Source of the DNA: Thiomicrorhabdus sp.
Lineage (GTDB): Bacteria > Pseudomonadota > Gammaproteobacteria > Thiomicrospirales > Thiomicrospiraceae
Direction: 5' to 3'
DNA length: 64,000 nt
Assembly: GCF_963677875.1 (NCBI RefSeq)
Contig: NZ_OY782562.1
Location: forward strand, 275,068-339,067
Below the pieces are notes generated by a model. That model was not told where the DNA came from. It searched no databases and saw only the letters and a list, made by a program, of their open reading frames with translations. The translations under genes and the position numbers were made by a program. Positions 31,951 to 40,760 of this stretch are shown in pieces (within the stretch, counting starts at the first letter, position 1; each line of letters begins with the position of its first letter).

Positions 31951-33273
31951 TTACAAAATTAGCTGACGAAGATCGGACAGGTAGTGTCCAATCGCGGTGG
32001 TGAAACGTACGCCTTCCGCACCGTCGATCGCACGGTGATCGTAAGAAACGCTGAACGGCATAATCAGACGAGGAGCGAATTCCTTACCGTTCCATACCGG
32101 CTGCATTTTCGCTTTCGACAAGCCCATAATCGCGACTTCGGGCGCATTGACGATCGGAGTAAACTGAGTACCGCCGATACCGCCCAGAGACGAGATTGTG
32201 AAGGAACCGCCGGACATATCCTTCGGTCCTAGCTTACCGTCACGCGCTTTGGCGGAAATTTCCATCAGGTCTTTAGACAGCTCGTAAACGCCTTTCTTAT
32301 CGACATCCTTAACAACCGGAACCACCAGGCCGTTCGGCGTATCAACCGCGATACCGATGTTGTAGTACTGCTTGTAGATAATCGACTGACCATCTTCCGA
32401 CAGTGACGCATTGAAGCTTGGGAAGTCTTGCAAGGCTTTGACCACCGCTTTCATCACGAAAACCAGCGGGGTCAATTTGATGCCCTGCTTCTCGGCAGCC
32501 GCTTTTTGATCCTTACGGAACTGATCCATTTCGGTAATGTCGCACTCGTCGAACTGAGTAACGTGCGGTACGTTCAACCAGCTTGCATGCAGGAACTTAC
32601 CGGAGATTTTCTTGATTCGTCCAAGCTCTTCGGTCGTGGTTTCGCCAAACTGGCTGAAATCCACACCCGGAATCGGAGGAATACCGGTGCCACCGGTAAC
32701 AGCTTGCCCCGGAGCCGCCGCCTGTCCGGACATGACCGCCTTGATCGCTGCTTCAACGTCGGTCTGCTGAATACGGCCTTTCGGACCGCTTCCGCTGACA
32801 GCGGTTAGATCAACACCCAATTTACGTGCGAAAGCACGCACGGAAGGCGAAGCGTGAAAAGCCGCACCCATCGCCTGTTGATTAACAGGTTTGGAAGTAG
32901 CCGATGCAGGCGCCCGTGCTGCCGGAGCCGCTTGTGGAGCAGGTGCCGCTTTAGGGGCTTCTGCAGCCGGTGCAGGCGTTGGCGCTGCCGGAGCGGCTTT
33001 TTCTTCTTTGGCTGGAGCCGGAGCTGCCGTACCGGCGGCAACTTCGATATCCAATACATAGGTGCCTTCGGAAACTTTCTCGCCAACGCAAACCGCAACC
33101 TTGGTTACGGTGCCTTTAAACGGCGAAGGAATTTCCATCGTGGCTTTATCCGATTCAAGCGTTAGCAGAGAATCATCCACCTCTACACTATCGCCTTCGG
33201 ATACAAGAACTTCAATGACTTCAACGGCGTCGAAATCCCCGATATCCGGAATTTTAATTTGTTCAACTGACAT
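31951..33273 (-). CDS. aceF: pyruvate dehydrogenase E2, dihydrolipoamide acetyltransferase
   Basis: 440 aa. One lipoyl domain (residues 1-75; LESDKATMEIPSPF), an Ala/Pro/Lys-rich swinging linker (about 78-135), a peripheral-subunit-binding domain (HASPSVRAFARKLGVDLTAV, GRIQQTDVEAAI) and the catalytic domain from about 205, ending with SYDHRAIDGAEGVRF, where the HxxxDG motif is the acyltransferase active site. E. coli AceF has three lipoyl domains; here there is one, with another on LpdA. It transfers acetyl groups to CoA and forms the complex core. AAGGACG precedes the start; 24 bp separate it from aceE. Confidence 0.96.
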   Translation of the reverse strand: MSVEQIKIPDIGDFDAVEVIEVLVSEGDSVEVDDSLLTLESDKATMEIPSPFKGTVTKVAVCVGEKVSEGTYVLDIEVAAGTAAPAPAKEEKAAPAAPTPAPAAEAPKAAPAPQAAPAARAPASATSKPVNQQAMGAAFHASPSVRAFARKLGVDLTAVSGSGPKGRIQQTDVEAAIKAVMSGQAAAPGQAVTGGTGIPPIPGVDFSQFGETTTEELGRIKKISGKFLHASWLNVPHVTQFDECDITEMDQFRKDQKAAAEKQGIKLTPLVFVMKAVVKALQDFPSFNASLSEDGQSIIYKQYYNIGIAVDTPNGLVVPVVKDVDKKGVYELSKDLMEISAKARDGKLGPKDMSGGSFTISSLGGIGGTQFTPIVNAPEVAIMGLSKAKMQPVWNGKEFAPRLIMPFSVSYDHRAIDGAEGVRFTTAIGHYLSDLRQLIL

Positions 33274-33297
33274 CTTGTTCGTCCTTTTCGTTAAGAC

Positions 33298-35958
33298 TTA
33301 AGCGTGAACCGGGAAGGTTTTCTCGCTATCGATTCCGTATTTTTCCATCGCTTTGACAACGACATCGCTTGAGATTTCTCCCGCTTTTGCTAAAGCGCTC
33401 AAAGCTTGTACCACTACGTAATAGCGGTTCACTTCGAAGAACTTACGCAATTGCTCACGAGTGTCCGAACGACCAAAACCGTCGGTACCCAGAACATGAT
33501 AGTCACCAGGAACATAGGCGCGGATACGCTCGGCATAGTCACGGATATAGTCAGTTGCCGCGATGAACGGACCTTGTGCACCTTGTAGCGTTTCGGTGAC
33601 ATAAGGAACCTTCGGCTCTTGAGTCGGATGCATCTCGTTCCAACGTGAAATTTCAATACCGTCGCGACGCAACAGGTTGAAACTTGGAACACCCCAGATG
33701 TCGGCAGCAACATTCCATTCGCTTTCCAGCATTTCAGCGGCTGCAATGACTTCCAGGAAGATGGTACCGGAGCCCATCAGTTGAACTTTTTGTTTGTGTT
33801 TAGAGTCTGATTTTTTGAATGAGTACAGACCTTTCAGAATACCGTCCTCGGCACCTTCAGGCATGGCCGGGTGCGAGTAGTTTTCGTTCATGCCGGTGAT
33901 GTAGTAGTAAACGTCTTCCTTATCGTGGAACATGCGTTTAATACCATCACGGATAATCACGGCCATTTCGTAAGCGAAGGTCGGGTCGTACGAAATACAG
34001 TTTGGAACGTGGTCAAACTGGATCAGATTGTGACCGTCCTGGTGTTGCAAACCTTCCCCTTCCAGAGTGGTACGACCGGCAGTCCCACCAATCAGGAAAC
34101 CGCGGGCGCGCGAATCACCGGCCGCCCAAGCCAAGTCACCGATACGCTGGTAACCGAACATTGAGTAGTAGATATAGAACGGGATCATGCTGACGCCGTA
34201 GTTGGCGTAAGCAGTGGAAGCTGCAATCCAGTTCGCCATCGAACCGGCTTCGTTAATCCCTTCTTCGAATACCTGACCGTTGGCAGATTCTTTGTACCAC
34301 ATCAACTGATCGGAATCCATCGGCTGGTACAGCTGACCGGCCGGATCGTAGATACCGACCTGACGGAACAGACCTTCCATACCGAAGGTACGAGCTTCAT
34401 CCGGAATGATCGGCACGACGCGAGGGCCAAGCACCTTATCGCGCAACAGAATCGAGATAATGCGGACAAATGCCATGGTGGTCGACATTTCGCGATCCCC
34501 TGTCCCTTCGGTCAGCATTTTGAAGGTATCCATGCTTGGAACCGGAAGCGGTTCGGCATGGTCTTGACGAACCGGAAGTTCACCACCCAACTCCTGACGA
34601 CGCGCTTTCATGTATTGCATGATATCGGAGCTTTCGTCCGGACGATAGAACGGAATGTCTTTTTCCAACTCTTCGTCGGAAATCGGTACCGAGAAACGAT
34701 CACGGAAGTATTTTAAACCTTCCTTATCCAGTTTCTTCTGCTGGTGAGCCGTGTTAGCCGCTTCACCGTAAGCCCCCATACCGTAACCTTTGATGGTTTT
34801 CGCCAAAATAACATTTGGCTGACCTTTCGTCTCGGTCGCTCGCTTATAAGCATTGTAAATCTTGCGTGGCGAGTGGCCACCGCGCGTCAGCTTGAAAATT
34901 TCGTCGTCGGTCATATCGGCAACCAACGCAGCCGTTTCCGGATATTTACCGAAGAAGTGTTCACGAACGAAAGCACCGTCTTTGGCCTTATAAGCCTGGT
35001 ATTCTCCGTCCGGAACTTCGCCCATACGTTCAACCAGCTTACCAGTGACATCTTTCTGCAACAGGCGATCCCAACCGGAACCCCAGATAACCTTGATAAC
35101 ATTCCAACCGGCACCACGGAACATCCCTTCCAATTCCTGGATGATGCTGTCGTTACCGCGAACCGGGCCGTCAAGACGCTGCAGGTTACAGTTGATAACA
35201 AAGATCAGGTTGTCCAGTTTTTCACGTTTTGCCAACTGGATCGCACCACGTGATTCCGGCTCATCCATTTCACCGTCACCCAGGAACGCCCAGACTTTAC
35301 GTCCTTCCGTTTCTGCCAGACCACGCGCTTGCATGTATTTCATAAAACGAGCCTGATAGATTGCCATCAAAGGCCCAAGTCCCATAGATACGGTCGGGAA
35401 TTGCCAGTAGTCGCTCATCAACCAAGGGTGCGGATAGGAAGAAAGACCGTTGCCGTCGACTTCCTGACGGTAGTTGCGCAACTGATCAGCTTCCAGACGT
35501 CCTTCCATATAAGAACGGGCATACATACCCGGAGCGGTATGCCCCTGGAAGAAGACCATGTCGGCGCCTTGTTCGTGTTTCGGGCCTTTGAAGAAGTGGT
35601 TCATCCCTACTTCATAGAGGGTACAACTTGATGCGTAAGAAGCAATGTGCCCGCCAACTTTCGTGTATTTATTGGCGCGGGAAACCATCGCCATCGCGTT
35701 CCAGCGTAACAGAGCACGGAGTTTCTTCTCGATGGAAGTATCGCCAGGATAGTTCGCTTGTTCTTCTGGTGAGATGGTGTTGATGTAAGGCGTGTTGGCC
35801 GAATACGGAATATCAATACCGTGAACACGCGCTTTTTCGATCAGGCTAGCGATAATGTGCTGCGCTTTATCAGTCCCTTCGAAAGAAACGACTGCTTCAA
35901 GCGCGTCAATCCACTCTTGTGTTTCTTGTGGATCATTGTCTACAAACTTTTCGCTCAT
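33298..35958 (-). CDS. aceE: pyruvate dehydrogenase E1 component (homodimeric type)
   Basis: 886 aa, the size of gammaproteobacterial AceE. N-terminal DNDPQETQEWIDALEAVVSFEG, the thiamine diphosphate motif WAFLGDGEMDEPES with NCNLQRLDGPVRGN completing it, and TIKGYGMGAYGEAANTAHQQKKL are all visible; the C-terminal third has LGTDGFGRSDTREQLRKFFEVNRYYVV. It decarboxylates pyruvate and reductively acetylates the lipoyl groups of AceF and possibly LpdA. First gene of the aceE-aceF-lpdA operon; AGAGG lies before the ATG. A long leader with a strong inverted repeat precedes it. Confidence 0.97.
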   Translation of the reverse strand: MSEKFVDNDPQETQEWIDALEAVVSFEGTDKAQHIIASLIEKARVHGIDIPYSANTPYINTISPEEQANYPGDTSIEKKLRALLRWNAMAMVSRANKYTKVGGHIASYASSCTLYEVGMNHFFKGPKHEQGADMVFFQGHTAPGMYARSYMEGRLEADQLRNYRQEVDGNGLSSYPHPWLMSDYWQFPTVSMGLGPLMAIYQARFMKYMQARGLAETEGRKVWAFLGDGEMDEPESRGAIQLAKREKLDNLIFVINCNLQRLDGPVRGNDSIIQELEGMFRGAGWNVIKVIWGSGWDRLLQKDVTGKLVERMGEVPDGEYQAYKAKDGAFVREHFFGKYPETAALVADMTDDEIFKLTRGGHSPRKIYNAYKRATETKGQPNVILAKTIKGYGMGAYGEAANTAHQQKKLDKEGLKYFRDRFSVPISDEELEKDIPFYRPDESSDIMQYMKARRQELGGELPVRQDHAEPLPVPSMDTFKMLTEGTGDREMSTTMAFVRIISILLRDKVLGPRVVPIIPDEARTFGMEGLFRQVGIYDPAGQLYQPMDSDQLMWYKESANGQVFEEGINEAGSMANWIAASTAYANYGVSMIPFYIYYSMFGYQRIGDLAWAAGDSRARGFLIGGTAGRTTLEGEGLQHQDGHNLIQFDHVPNCISYDPTFAYEMAVIIRDGIKRMFHDKEDVYYYITGMNENYSHPAMPEGAEDGILKGLYSFKKSDSKHKQKVQLMGSGTIFLEVIAAAEMLESEWNVAADIWGVPSFNLLRRDGIEISRWNEMHPTQEPKVPYVTETLQGAQGPFIAATDYIRDYAERIRAYVPGDYHVLGTDGFGRSDTREQLRKFFEVNRYYVVVQALSALAKAGEISSDVVVKAMEKYGIDSEKTFPVHA

Positions 35959-36419
35959 AATAAATTGTACCTCTATGGGTTGGATCTATTTTCTTCAGGC
36001 GCTGGGTATACCTGAAGGTCATTCGGCATGAATAGGTCTTATTCTTACCGCCAACAACTCGTCCGTTTTGGGTTCCAGCTACTTAGTATTCCAAAACGTT
36101 CCTTTTAACGATCATCGTAAAGTTCTGAACGAAGAACTTCACGACCATTTACGACCGTTCAAGGCATTTAAAAGTCGATGCATAATACCATCTTTTGTGG
36201 AAAATTACAGTGAAAGCGCGGTGTCCGCACCGTTCGGTGCTTCAACCTGAAAGAGAAGTTTTGACTAAGCTTTTGATATTCTTCCAAAAGCCAAATCCAG
36301 CCAAGGATGACAAACAAAGAAAACGCTCTGACCGTCTCTCCGTCGCCATATCGACAAAAACTTCTTCTGTTCTGATGAATCCCTTGTTGAAAACGAAGCC
36401 GCAACCGAAGCTTTATTCT
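35959..36419. other. 461-bp region between rppH and aceE
   Basis: Contains the aceE leader with the inverted repeat at 35993-36017, and a second hairpin, AAGTTCT/AGAACTT at 36120-36139 with a 6-nt loop. The second lacks a T tract. No ORF is convincing. Both genes flanking it are transcribed leftwards, so the aceE promoter must lie here. Confidence 0.45.
35993..36017 (-). promoter_or_regulatory. inverted repeat in the aceE leader
   Basis: CTTCAGG and CCTGAAG are perfect 7-bp arms around 11 bp that include GGTATACC. Reading leftwards it lies 35 bp before the aceE ATG and is followed by AAAATAG. It could be an operator or a leader hairpin; it does not match the E. coli PdhR site. Confidence 0.45.
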
Positions 36420-36908
36420 TCAGTCGCTTAACCAGAAAGTATGCAATGCCTGCTCAAGCTCGGTTAACGCCTGGTGATAAACCGACTGCTTGAAGCTGAC
36501 AACTTCCTGAACCGGGCGCCAGTAATCGACCCAGTCCCAGTCCTCAAATTCCGGTGATTCATGGAGGTTAAGATTGATCTTACCCGGATCTCCGTCAAAT
36601 CCGAGCATAAACCAAATCTGTTTCTGGCCAATACACAACGGTTGGCTGTGATGACGAATCAGATGTTTTGGCAAATCGTAACTGATCCAGTCCTGCGTAC
36701 GGCCGATAACCCGTACATCGGAAGGCTCCAGTCCGACCTCTTCTTTTAATTCGCGGAAAACCGCCTGCTGCGGAGTCTCGTGAGAACGAATCCCCCCTTG
36801 GGGAAATTGCCATGCATCTTGTTGTATTCGTTTACCCCAGAACAGCTTCCCTTCTCTATTGACAATAATAATGCCGACATTTGGCCGATAGCCATCTTTA
36901 TCGATCAT
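36420..36908 (-). CDS. rppH: RNA 5' pyrophosphohydrolase RppH
   Basis: 162 aa from ATG 36908 (MIDKDGYRPNVGIIIVN, the family start; the ORF extends six codons further). The Nudix box GGIRSHETPQQAVFRELKEEVGL spans about residues 38-60. WGKRIQQDAWQFPQGG and the segment RTQDWISYDLPKHLIR are typical of RppH. It removes pyrophosphate from triphosphorylated 5' ends and so licenses mRNA for RNase E decay. Divergent from a HAD-IB phosphatase. Confidence 0.95.
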   Translation of the reverse strand: MIDKDGYRPNVGIIIVNREGKLFWGKRIQQDAWQFPQGGIRSHETPQQAVFRELKEEVGLEPSDVRVIGRTQDWISYDLPKHLIRHHSQPLCIGQKQIWFMLGFDGDPGKINLNLHESPEFEDWDWVDYWRPVQEVVSFKQSVYHQALTELEQALHTFWLSD

Positions 36909-37217
36909 AAAAACCTTAATACACAAAAACTACATTCAATTTCTTAATAGTGCCTAAAATCGTCATTTTTTTCAATTTAAAAAAACGAAATAGCCTGAAA
37001 AAATACAGGTAAATACAGATGATTTCTAAGATTTGTGGTTTTTACACCGCTCTGTTGGCGACGATGAAAGGAACATCTGGAACACAGGAAAGACACTGAG
37101 AGGAGATTATCTGCTTGTACGGTTTTGTCGTTTCCATTAGGATGTTGACATCTTTCAATCCGGGAAATTCCACACTTCAACGGAGTTTTTCACCACTTTA
37201 CTCAGGAACAGTTTTTA
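36909..37217. other. 309-bp divergent region between rppH and the HAD-IB gene
   Basis: Both promoters should lie here. AT-rich near rppH. No gene-like ORF, clear operator or terminator was seen. Confidence 0.4.
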
Positions 37218-37871
37218 ATGGCCTTAGCGATTTTCGATCTGGACAACACTCTGATCGCCGGAGACAGCGATTATCTTTGGGGAGAATTTTTAGTACAAAA
37301 AGGTTATGTCGATGCAGAAGCCTTCGCCGAAACCAACGCTCGATTCTACGAAGATTACAAAAACGGTTCGCTTGATATCTATGCCTACCAGAGATTTGCC
37401 TTAAAACCTTTGAGCGAACAAACAATGGAAACTCTGGGCGAATGGCACCGGGAATTCATGCAGGAATTTATCGAACCGATCGTTCTGCCAAAGGCACTGG
37501 ATCTGGTAGAAAAACATAAGCAACAAGGTGACGACATTATGATTATCACCGCGACCAACACCTTTATCACCCGCCCGATCGGTTTGCGTTACGGAATTCG
37601 GACATTGCTGGGAACCGAAGGAGAAATCAAAAACGGACGTTATACCGGAGAGGTTGCCGGCACACCAACCTTTCAGGAAGGCAAAGTGACCCGATTGAAT
37701 GAATGGTTACAGCAGAATCATCAAAATCTCGAAGGCAGCTACTTTTATTCCGACTCGCACAACGACCTGCCATTATTGAAACAGGTAGATCACCCTGTTG
37801 TCGTTGATGGCGATGAAAAATTGCTCGCTCATGCCAAAGCCAATAACTGGCCGACAATGTCTCTAAGATAA
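37218..37871 (+). CDS. HAD-IB family phosphatase (SerB/CicA-like)
   Basis: 217 aa. Motif I is IFDLDNTLIAGDSDYLWGEF (residues 5-24), motif II is MIITATNTFITRPIG, the motif III lysine is in FQEGKVTRLNEWL and motif IV is YFYSDSHNDLPLL. The cap between motifs I and II is helical, as in HAD subfamily IB, which includes phosphoserine phosphatase, histidinol-phosphatase-like enzymes and CicA. Substrate is unassigned. A gene of this type beside rppH is common in gammaproteobacteria. Followed by a bidirectional terminator. Confidence 0.88.
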   Translation: MALAIFDLDNTLIAGDSDYLWGEFLVQKGYVDAEAFAETNARFYEDYKNGSLDIYAYQRFALKPLSEQTMETLGEWHREFMQEFIEPIVLPKALDLVEKHKQQGDDIMIITATNTFITRPIGLRYGIRTLLGTEGEIKNGRYTGEVAGTPTFQEGKVTRLNEWLQQNHQNLEGSYFYSDSHNDLPLLKQVDHPVVVDGDEKLLAHAKANNWPTMSLR

Positions 37872-37902
37872 GTAAACTTGAAAAAAAAACGTATCTGAAA
37901 CC

Positions 37903-37929
37903 AAAAAGCCGCTATGAAAGCGGCTTTTT
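37903..37929. terminator. bidirectional terminator between the HAD-IB gene and fldA
   Basis: AAAAAGCCGCT/AGCGGCTTTTT stem with A and T runs on the two sides, lying between convergent genes. Confidence 0.92.
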
Positions 37930-37960
37930 ATTTCAGTCATTTTTCTTCCGGAGAGAAGGC

Positions 37961-38476
37961 TTATAGTTCAAACTCTTCTTTCACCTGAGCAACCCAATCA
38001 CTGACACGCTCTTCGGTCAGCTCCGGCTGCTGATCTTCATCAATTGCCAGCCCGACAAAAAACTCTTCATCTTCGGTGACCGCTTTGGACTCATCAAACT
38101 CAAACCCGTCGGTCGACATATAACCGGCCGGAGTCGCACCGTTTTCCACGGCGATATCATGCATCATTCCCATGGCATCAAGAAAATATTCCGAATAATC
38201 CGCCTGATCACCAAGGCCGAAACACGCCACAGTCTTGCCGGCAAAATCGACGCCTTTGAAATCATCCCAGAAATCATCCCAGCTGCTCTGCAATTCACCG
38301 TAATACCAGGTCGGCTGCCCTAAAATGATTTTGTCGTACGCGGCAAAGTCCGCAGCACTGGCTGTTGCAACATCATGTACGTCAACAAGATCCGCACCCA
38401 TTTTTTGTTTGATCATATCTGCAACACGTTCGGTGTTTCCGGTATCCGTTCCGTAGAATAGGCCAACTTTGCTCAT
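37961..38476 (-). CDS. fldA: flavodoxin, long-chain type
   Basis: 171 aa from the second ATG (AAGGA lies 6 nt before it; the first ATG at 38482 abuts the Shine-Dalgarno). FMN contacts are all present: phosphate loop YGTDTGNTERVAD, the tryptophan loop PTWYYGELQSSWDDF and the second aromatic loop GLGDQADYSEYFLDAMG. The about 20-residue insertion after DGFEFDESKAV makes it long-chain. It carries low-potential electrons in the cytoplasm, for example to radical SAM enzymes such as AmrS-like proteins, or replaces ferredoxin when iron is short. Confidence 0.96.
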   Translation of the reverse strand: MSKVGLFYGTDTGNTERVADMIKQKMGADLVDVHDVATASAADFAAYDKIILGQPTWYYGELQSSWDDFWDDFKGVDFAGKTVACFGLGDQADYSEYFLDAMGMMHDIAVENGATPAGYMSTDGFEFDESKAVTEDEEFFVGLAIDEDQQPELTEERVSDWVAQVKEEFEL

Positions 38477-38765
38477 TTTCATTCCTTTAATTTTAAATCC
38501 GACCCGACAATAGGTTACATGCGTTTATGAGTTCTTTTTACCAAAATTTCATTCCGGTTTAAACCGCCACAATATATCGATTTACGTTTCCCATATCCAG
38601 AAAAAGTGTTTTTATTCTTAACCTGGCTCAAGAAACTCATCGACAGCCCGCGGAGAATCAAGGCATTGAGCGGGTTTTGCAATCAGAATATTCAGCGTTA
38701 AAATTGGTGTGCAGATATTACCATAGCCGTCTAGCGCAACCATTCACTAAATTTTATGCTTCAAG

Positions 38766-38987
38766 ATGAAAAAAACTGATTCAATTGACTGCTTCAAGTG
38801 CCGACATTTCTTCGTTACCTGGGATCAAAACGCCCCTCGCGGCTGCAGAGCCTTCGGCTTTAAAACCCGACGCCTGCCAAGCGAAGTGGTTCTGGAAACT
38901 TCGGGGGAGCCCTGTTTGAAATTTCAACCCAAGCATCCTCCCGACGATGACGCCTCAACCGGCAAACGCGACGGCTGGGTCGCATAG
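38766..38987 (+). CDS. small conserved cysteine protein
   Basis: 73 aa. The core CFKCRHFFVTWDQNAPRGCRAFGFKTRRLPS has a CxxC pair, a third cysteine 17 residues on, and a fourth in SGEPCLKF, a spacing that could bind zinc or an iron-sulfur cluster. I recall proteins of this pattern in many proteobacteria without an assigned role. The tail (PKHPPDDDASTGKRDG) is polar. There is only a weak Shine-Dalgarno, but the conserved core supports a real gene. Confidence 0.78.
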   Translation: MKKTDSIDCFKCRHFFVTWDQNAPRGCRAFGFKTRRLPSEVVLETSGEPCLKFQPKHPPDDDASTGKRDGWVA

Positions 38988-39050
38988 TCACAATGCATCA
39001 GATTTCCAAATCAACCGCTACGACTGAATGAAAGCCAACGTGCGTTTGCG

Positions 39051-39659
39051 TTACAGAGGTGTTTTTTTCCAATCCAGCAATCTTTCCAGCGCAGGCCAGA
39101 CAAAACACGGCCCGGGGTCGGTTTTTCGACCGGGAGCAATATCACAATGACCAACGATATATTTTTCGTGCAAACTCGGATATGCCTGCCATAAACCTTT
39201 AATCAGATTGGCTAAACTTTCGTACTGGCTGGCCGTGTAGCAATGTCGATCAGTTCCCTCCAGCTCAATTCCCACCGAAAAGTCATTGCAGGCTTCACGT
39301 CCCTTAAAGCGGGAAACACCCGCATGCCAGGCTCTTTTATGAAAAGGAACATACTGAATCAGCGAACCATCCCGGCGGATCAAAACATGTGCTGAAACGT
39401 TTAAATCTTTGATTTTTTCAAAGTATGGATCCTGCCGAGGATTCAATTGGTTGGTGAACAGCTGAGTAATCGCTTCGCCTCCGAACTGATCCGGCGGCAA
39501 ACTAATACCGTGGACGACAATCAGTTCCAATTCCATGTTCGAAGGGCGCGCATCGCAATTCGGACTGGGAATCCATTCCGCTTGATCAGTTAACCCGCTG
39601 GTTCGATTAATACACAAAGCACCATCATAATCTGTACGCTGCACCATATTCGCTTTCAA
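39051..39659 (-). CDS. ampD: 1,6-anhydro-N-acetylmuramyl-L-alanine amidase AmpD
   Basis: 202 aa. The zinc amidase_2 motifs are LIVVHGISLPPDQFGG (His ligand), HKRAWHAGVSRFKGREACND and the C-terminal VGHCDIAPGRKTDPGPCFVW with the second His and Asp ligands. AmpD removes the peptide from anhydro-muropeptides in the cytoplasm during wall recycling; in hosts with AmpR-ampC it also sets beta-lactamase induction, but neither gene is in view. An ATG at 39647 is an alternative start. Divergent from nadC, as in E. coli. Confidence 0.95.
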   Translation of the reverse strand: MKANMVQRTDYDGALCINRTSGLTDQAEWIPSPNCDARPSNMELELIVVHGISLPPDQFGGEAITQLFTNQLNPRQDPYFEKIKDLNVSAHVLIRRDGSLIQYVPFHKRAWHAGVSRFKGREACNDFSVGIELEGTDRHCYTASQYESLANLIKGLWQAYPSLHEKYIVGHCDIAPGRKTDPGPCFVWPALERLLDWKKTPL

Positions 39660-39696
39660 CCACTCCTTCCCCGATTCATTACACTCATTATTCGGC

Positions 39697-39702
39697 TATA
39701 AT
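39697..39702 (+). promoter_or_regulatory. possible -10 element for nadC
   Basis: A perfect TATAAT in the ampD/nadC divergent gap, 179 bp before nadC; no good -35 element at the right distance. Confidence 0.3.
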
Positions 39703-39880
39703 TAAACCGTGTTTTGCAGCGCAACACGTCAAAATTTTTATCCGCGCCGGAATTTTTCGGCCACATCCATCTAAAACCGACAATTACCGATCATTCTGCA
39801 TTAAAGTTGCTTTCCGTGCTTTAGAATTCACTACCACAACCAAAATCATTCATTTCAACAACAAAAACAAATAGAATTTT

Positions 39881-40747
39881 ATGAAAAATATCGACTACTT
39901 TGACAAACTGCAACAAACCGTTGCCGTTGCCCTTGCCGAGGACATCGGAAGCGGCGACCTGACTGCCGGCTTGATCGACGAATCGACTCAGGCCATTGCC
40001 GACATTGTCTGCCGAGATCATGCCGTGATTTGCGGACGCCCGTGGTTCGACGAAGTATTTCGGCAAATCGATTCAGACACCCGCATCGAATGGTTCTGCA
40101 CTGAGGGCGAAACGGTTACGCCTGACACCGTCATTTGCCGGTTGTCCGGCAGTGCGCGCCACATTCTAACGGCGGAACGCAGCGCTTTGAATTTTCTACA
40201 GACTCTGTCGGCAACGGCCACCGTCAGTGCAAACTATGCACAGCAACTGGTTCACACTGACACACGTATTCTGGACACACGAAAAACCATTCCCGGTCTA
40301 CGTCTTGCACAAAAATACGCGGTCGCCTGCGGCGGGGCCGACAATCACAGAATCGGATTGTACGACGCGATCTTAATCAAAGAAAACCACATCATGTCTG
40401 CCGGCAGCATTGCTCAGGCCATTGGCAAGGCCAAACAGCTGCATCCCGGCATTACCGTTGAAGTCGAAACGGAAAACCTTGATGAAGTTCGTCAGGCACT
40501 GGATGCCAAAGCCGATATCATCATGCTTGACAATTTTACGCTGCAGATGATGCACGAGGCGGTTGCATTAGTAAACGGAAACGCTAAACTGGAAGTCTCC
40601 GGCAATGTGGAACTGGAACAACTGCCGGAACTGGCAAAAACCGGCGTTGACTATATTTCCAGCGGTGCAATCACCAAACACCTGCAAGCAGTCGACCTGT
40701 CAATGCGCTTTAAGATGGCGCCTCTGACCGGAAACCATCCCGAATAA
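39881..40747 (+). CDS. nadC: nicotinate-nucleotide pyrophosphorylase (carboxylating)
   Basis: 288 aa. AEDIGSGDLTAGLIDE starts the protein, RHILTAERSALNFLQTLSATAT lines the substrate site, and the quinolinate and PRPP residues are in ILDTRKTIPGLRLAQKYAVACGGADNHRIGLYDAILIKENH. IIMLDNFTLQMMHEAV and LEVSGNVELEQL close the barrel. It makes nicotinate mononucleotide from quinolinate and PRPP in de novo NAD synthesis; nadE, the last step, is 5 kb away. Confidence 0.96.
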   Translation: MKNIDYFDKLQQTVAVALAEDIGSGDLTAGLIDESTQAIADIVCRDHAVICGRPWFDEVFRQIDSDTRIEWFCTEGETVTPDTVICRLSGSARHILTAERSALNFLQTLSATATVSANYAQQLVHTDTRILDTRKTIPGLRLAQKYAVACGGADNHRIGLYDAILIKENHIMSAGSIAQAIGKAKQLHPGITVEVETENLDEVRQALDAKADIIMLDNFTLQMMHEAVALVNGNAKLEVSGNVELEQLPELAKTGVDYISSGAITKHLQAVDLSMRFKMAPLTGNHPE

Positions 40748-40760
40748 TGCCCATTTCAAC

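Noticed and set aside
32854-33165. Arg/Cys/Ser-rich rightward ORF inside aceF
   Set aside because: Antisense shadow of the Ala/Pro linker of the E2 protein.
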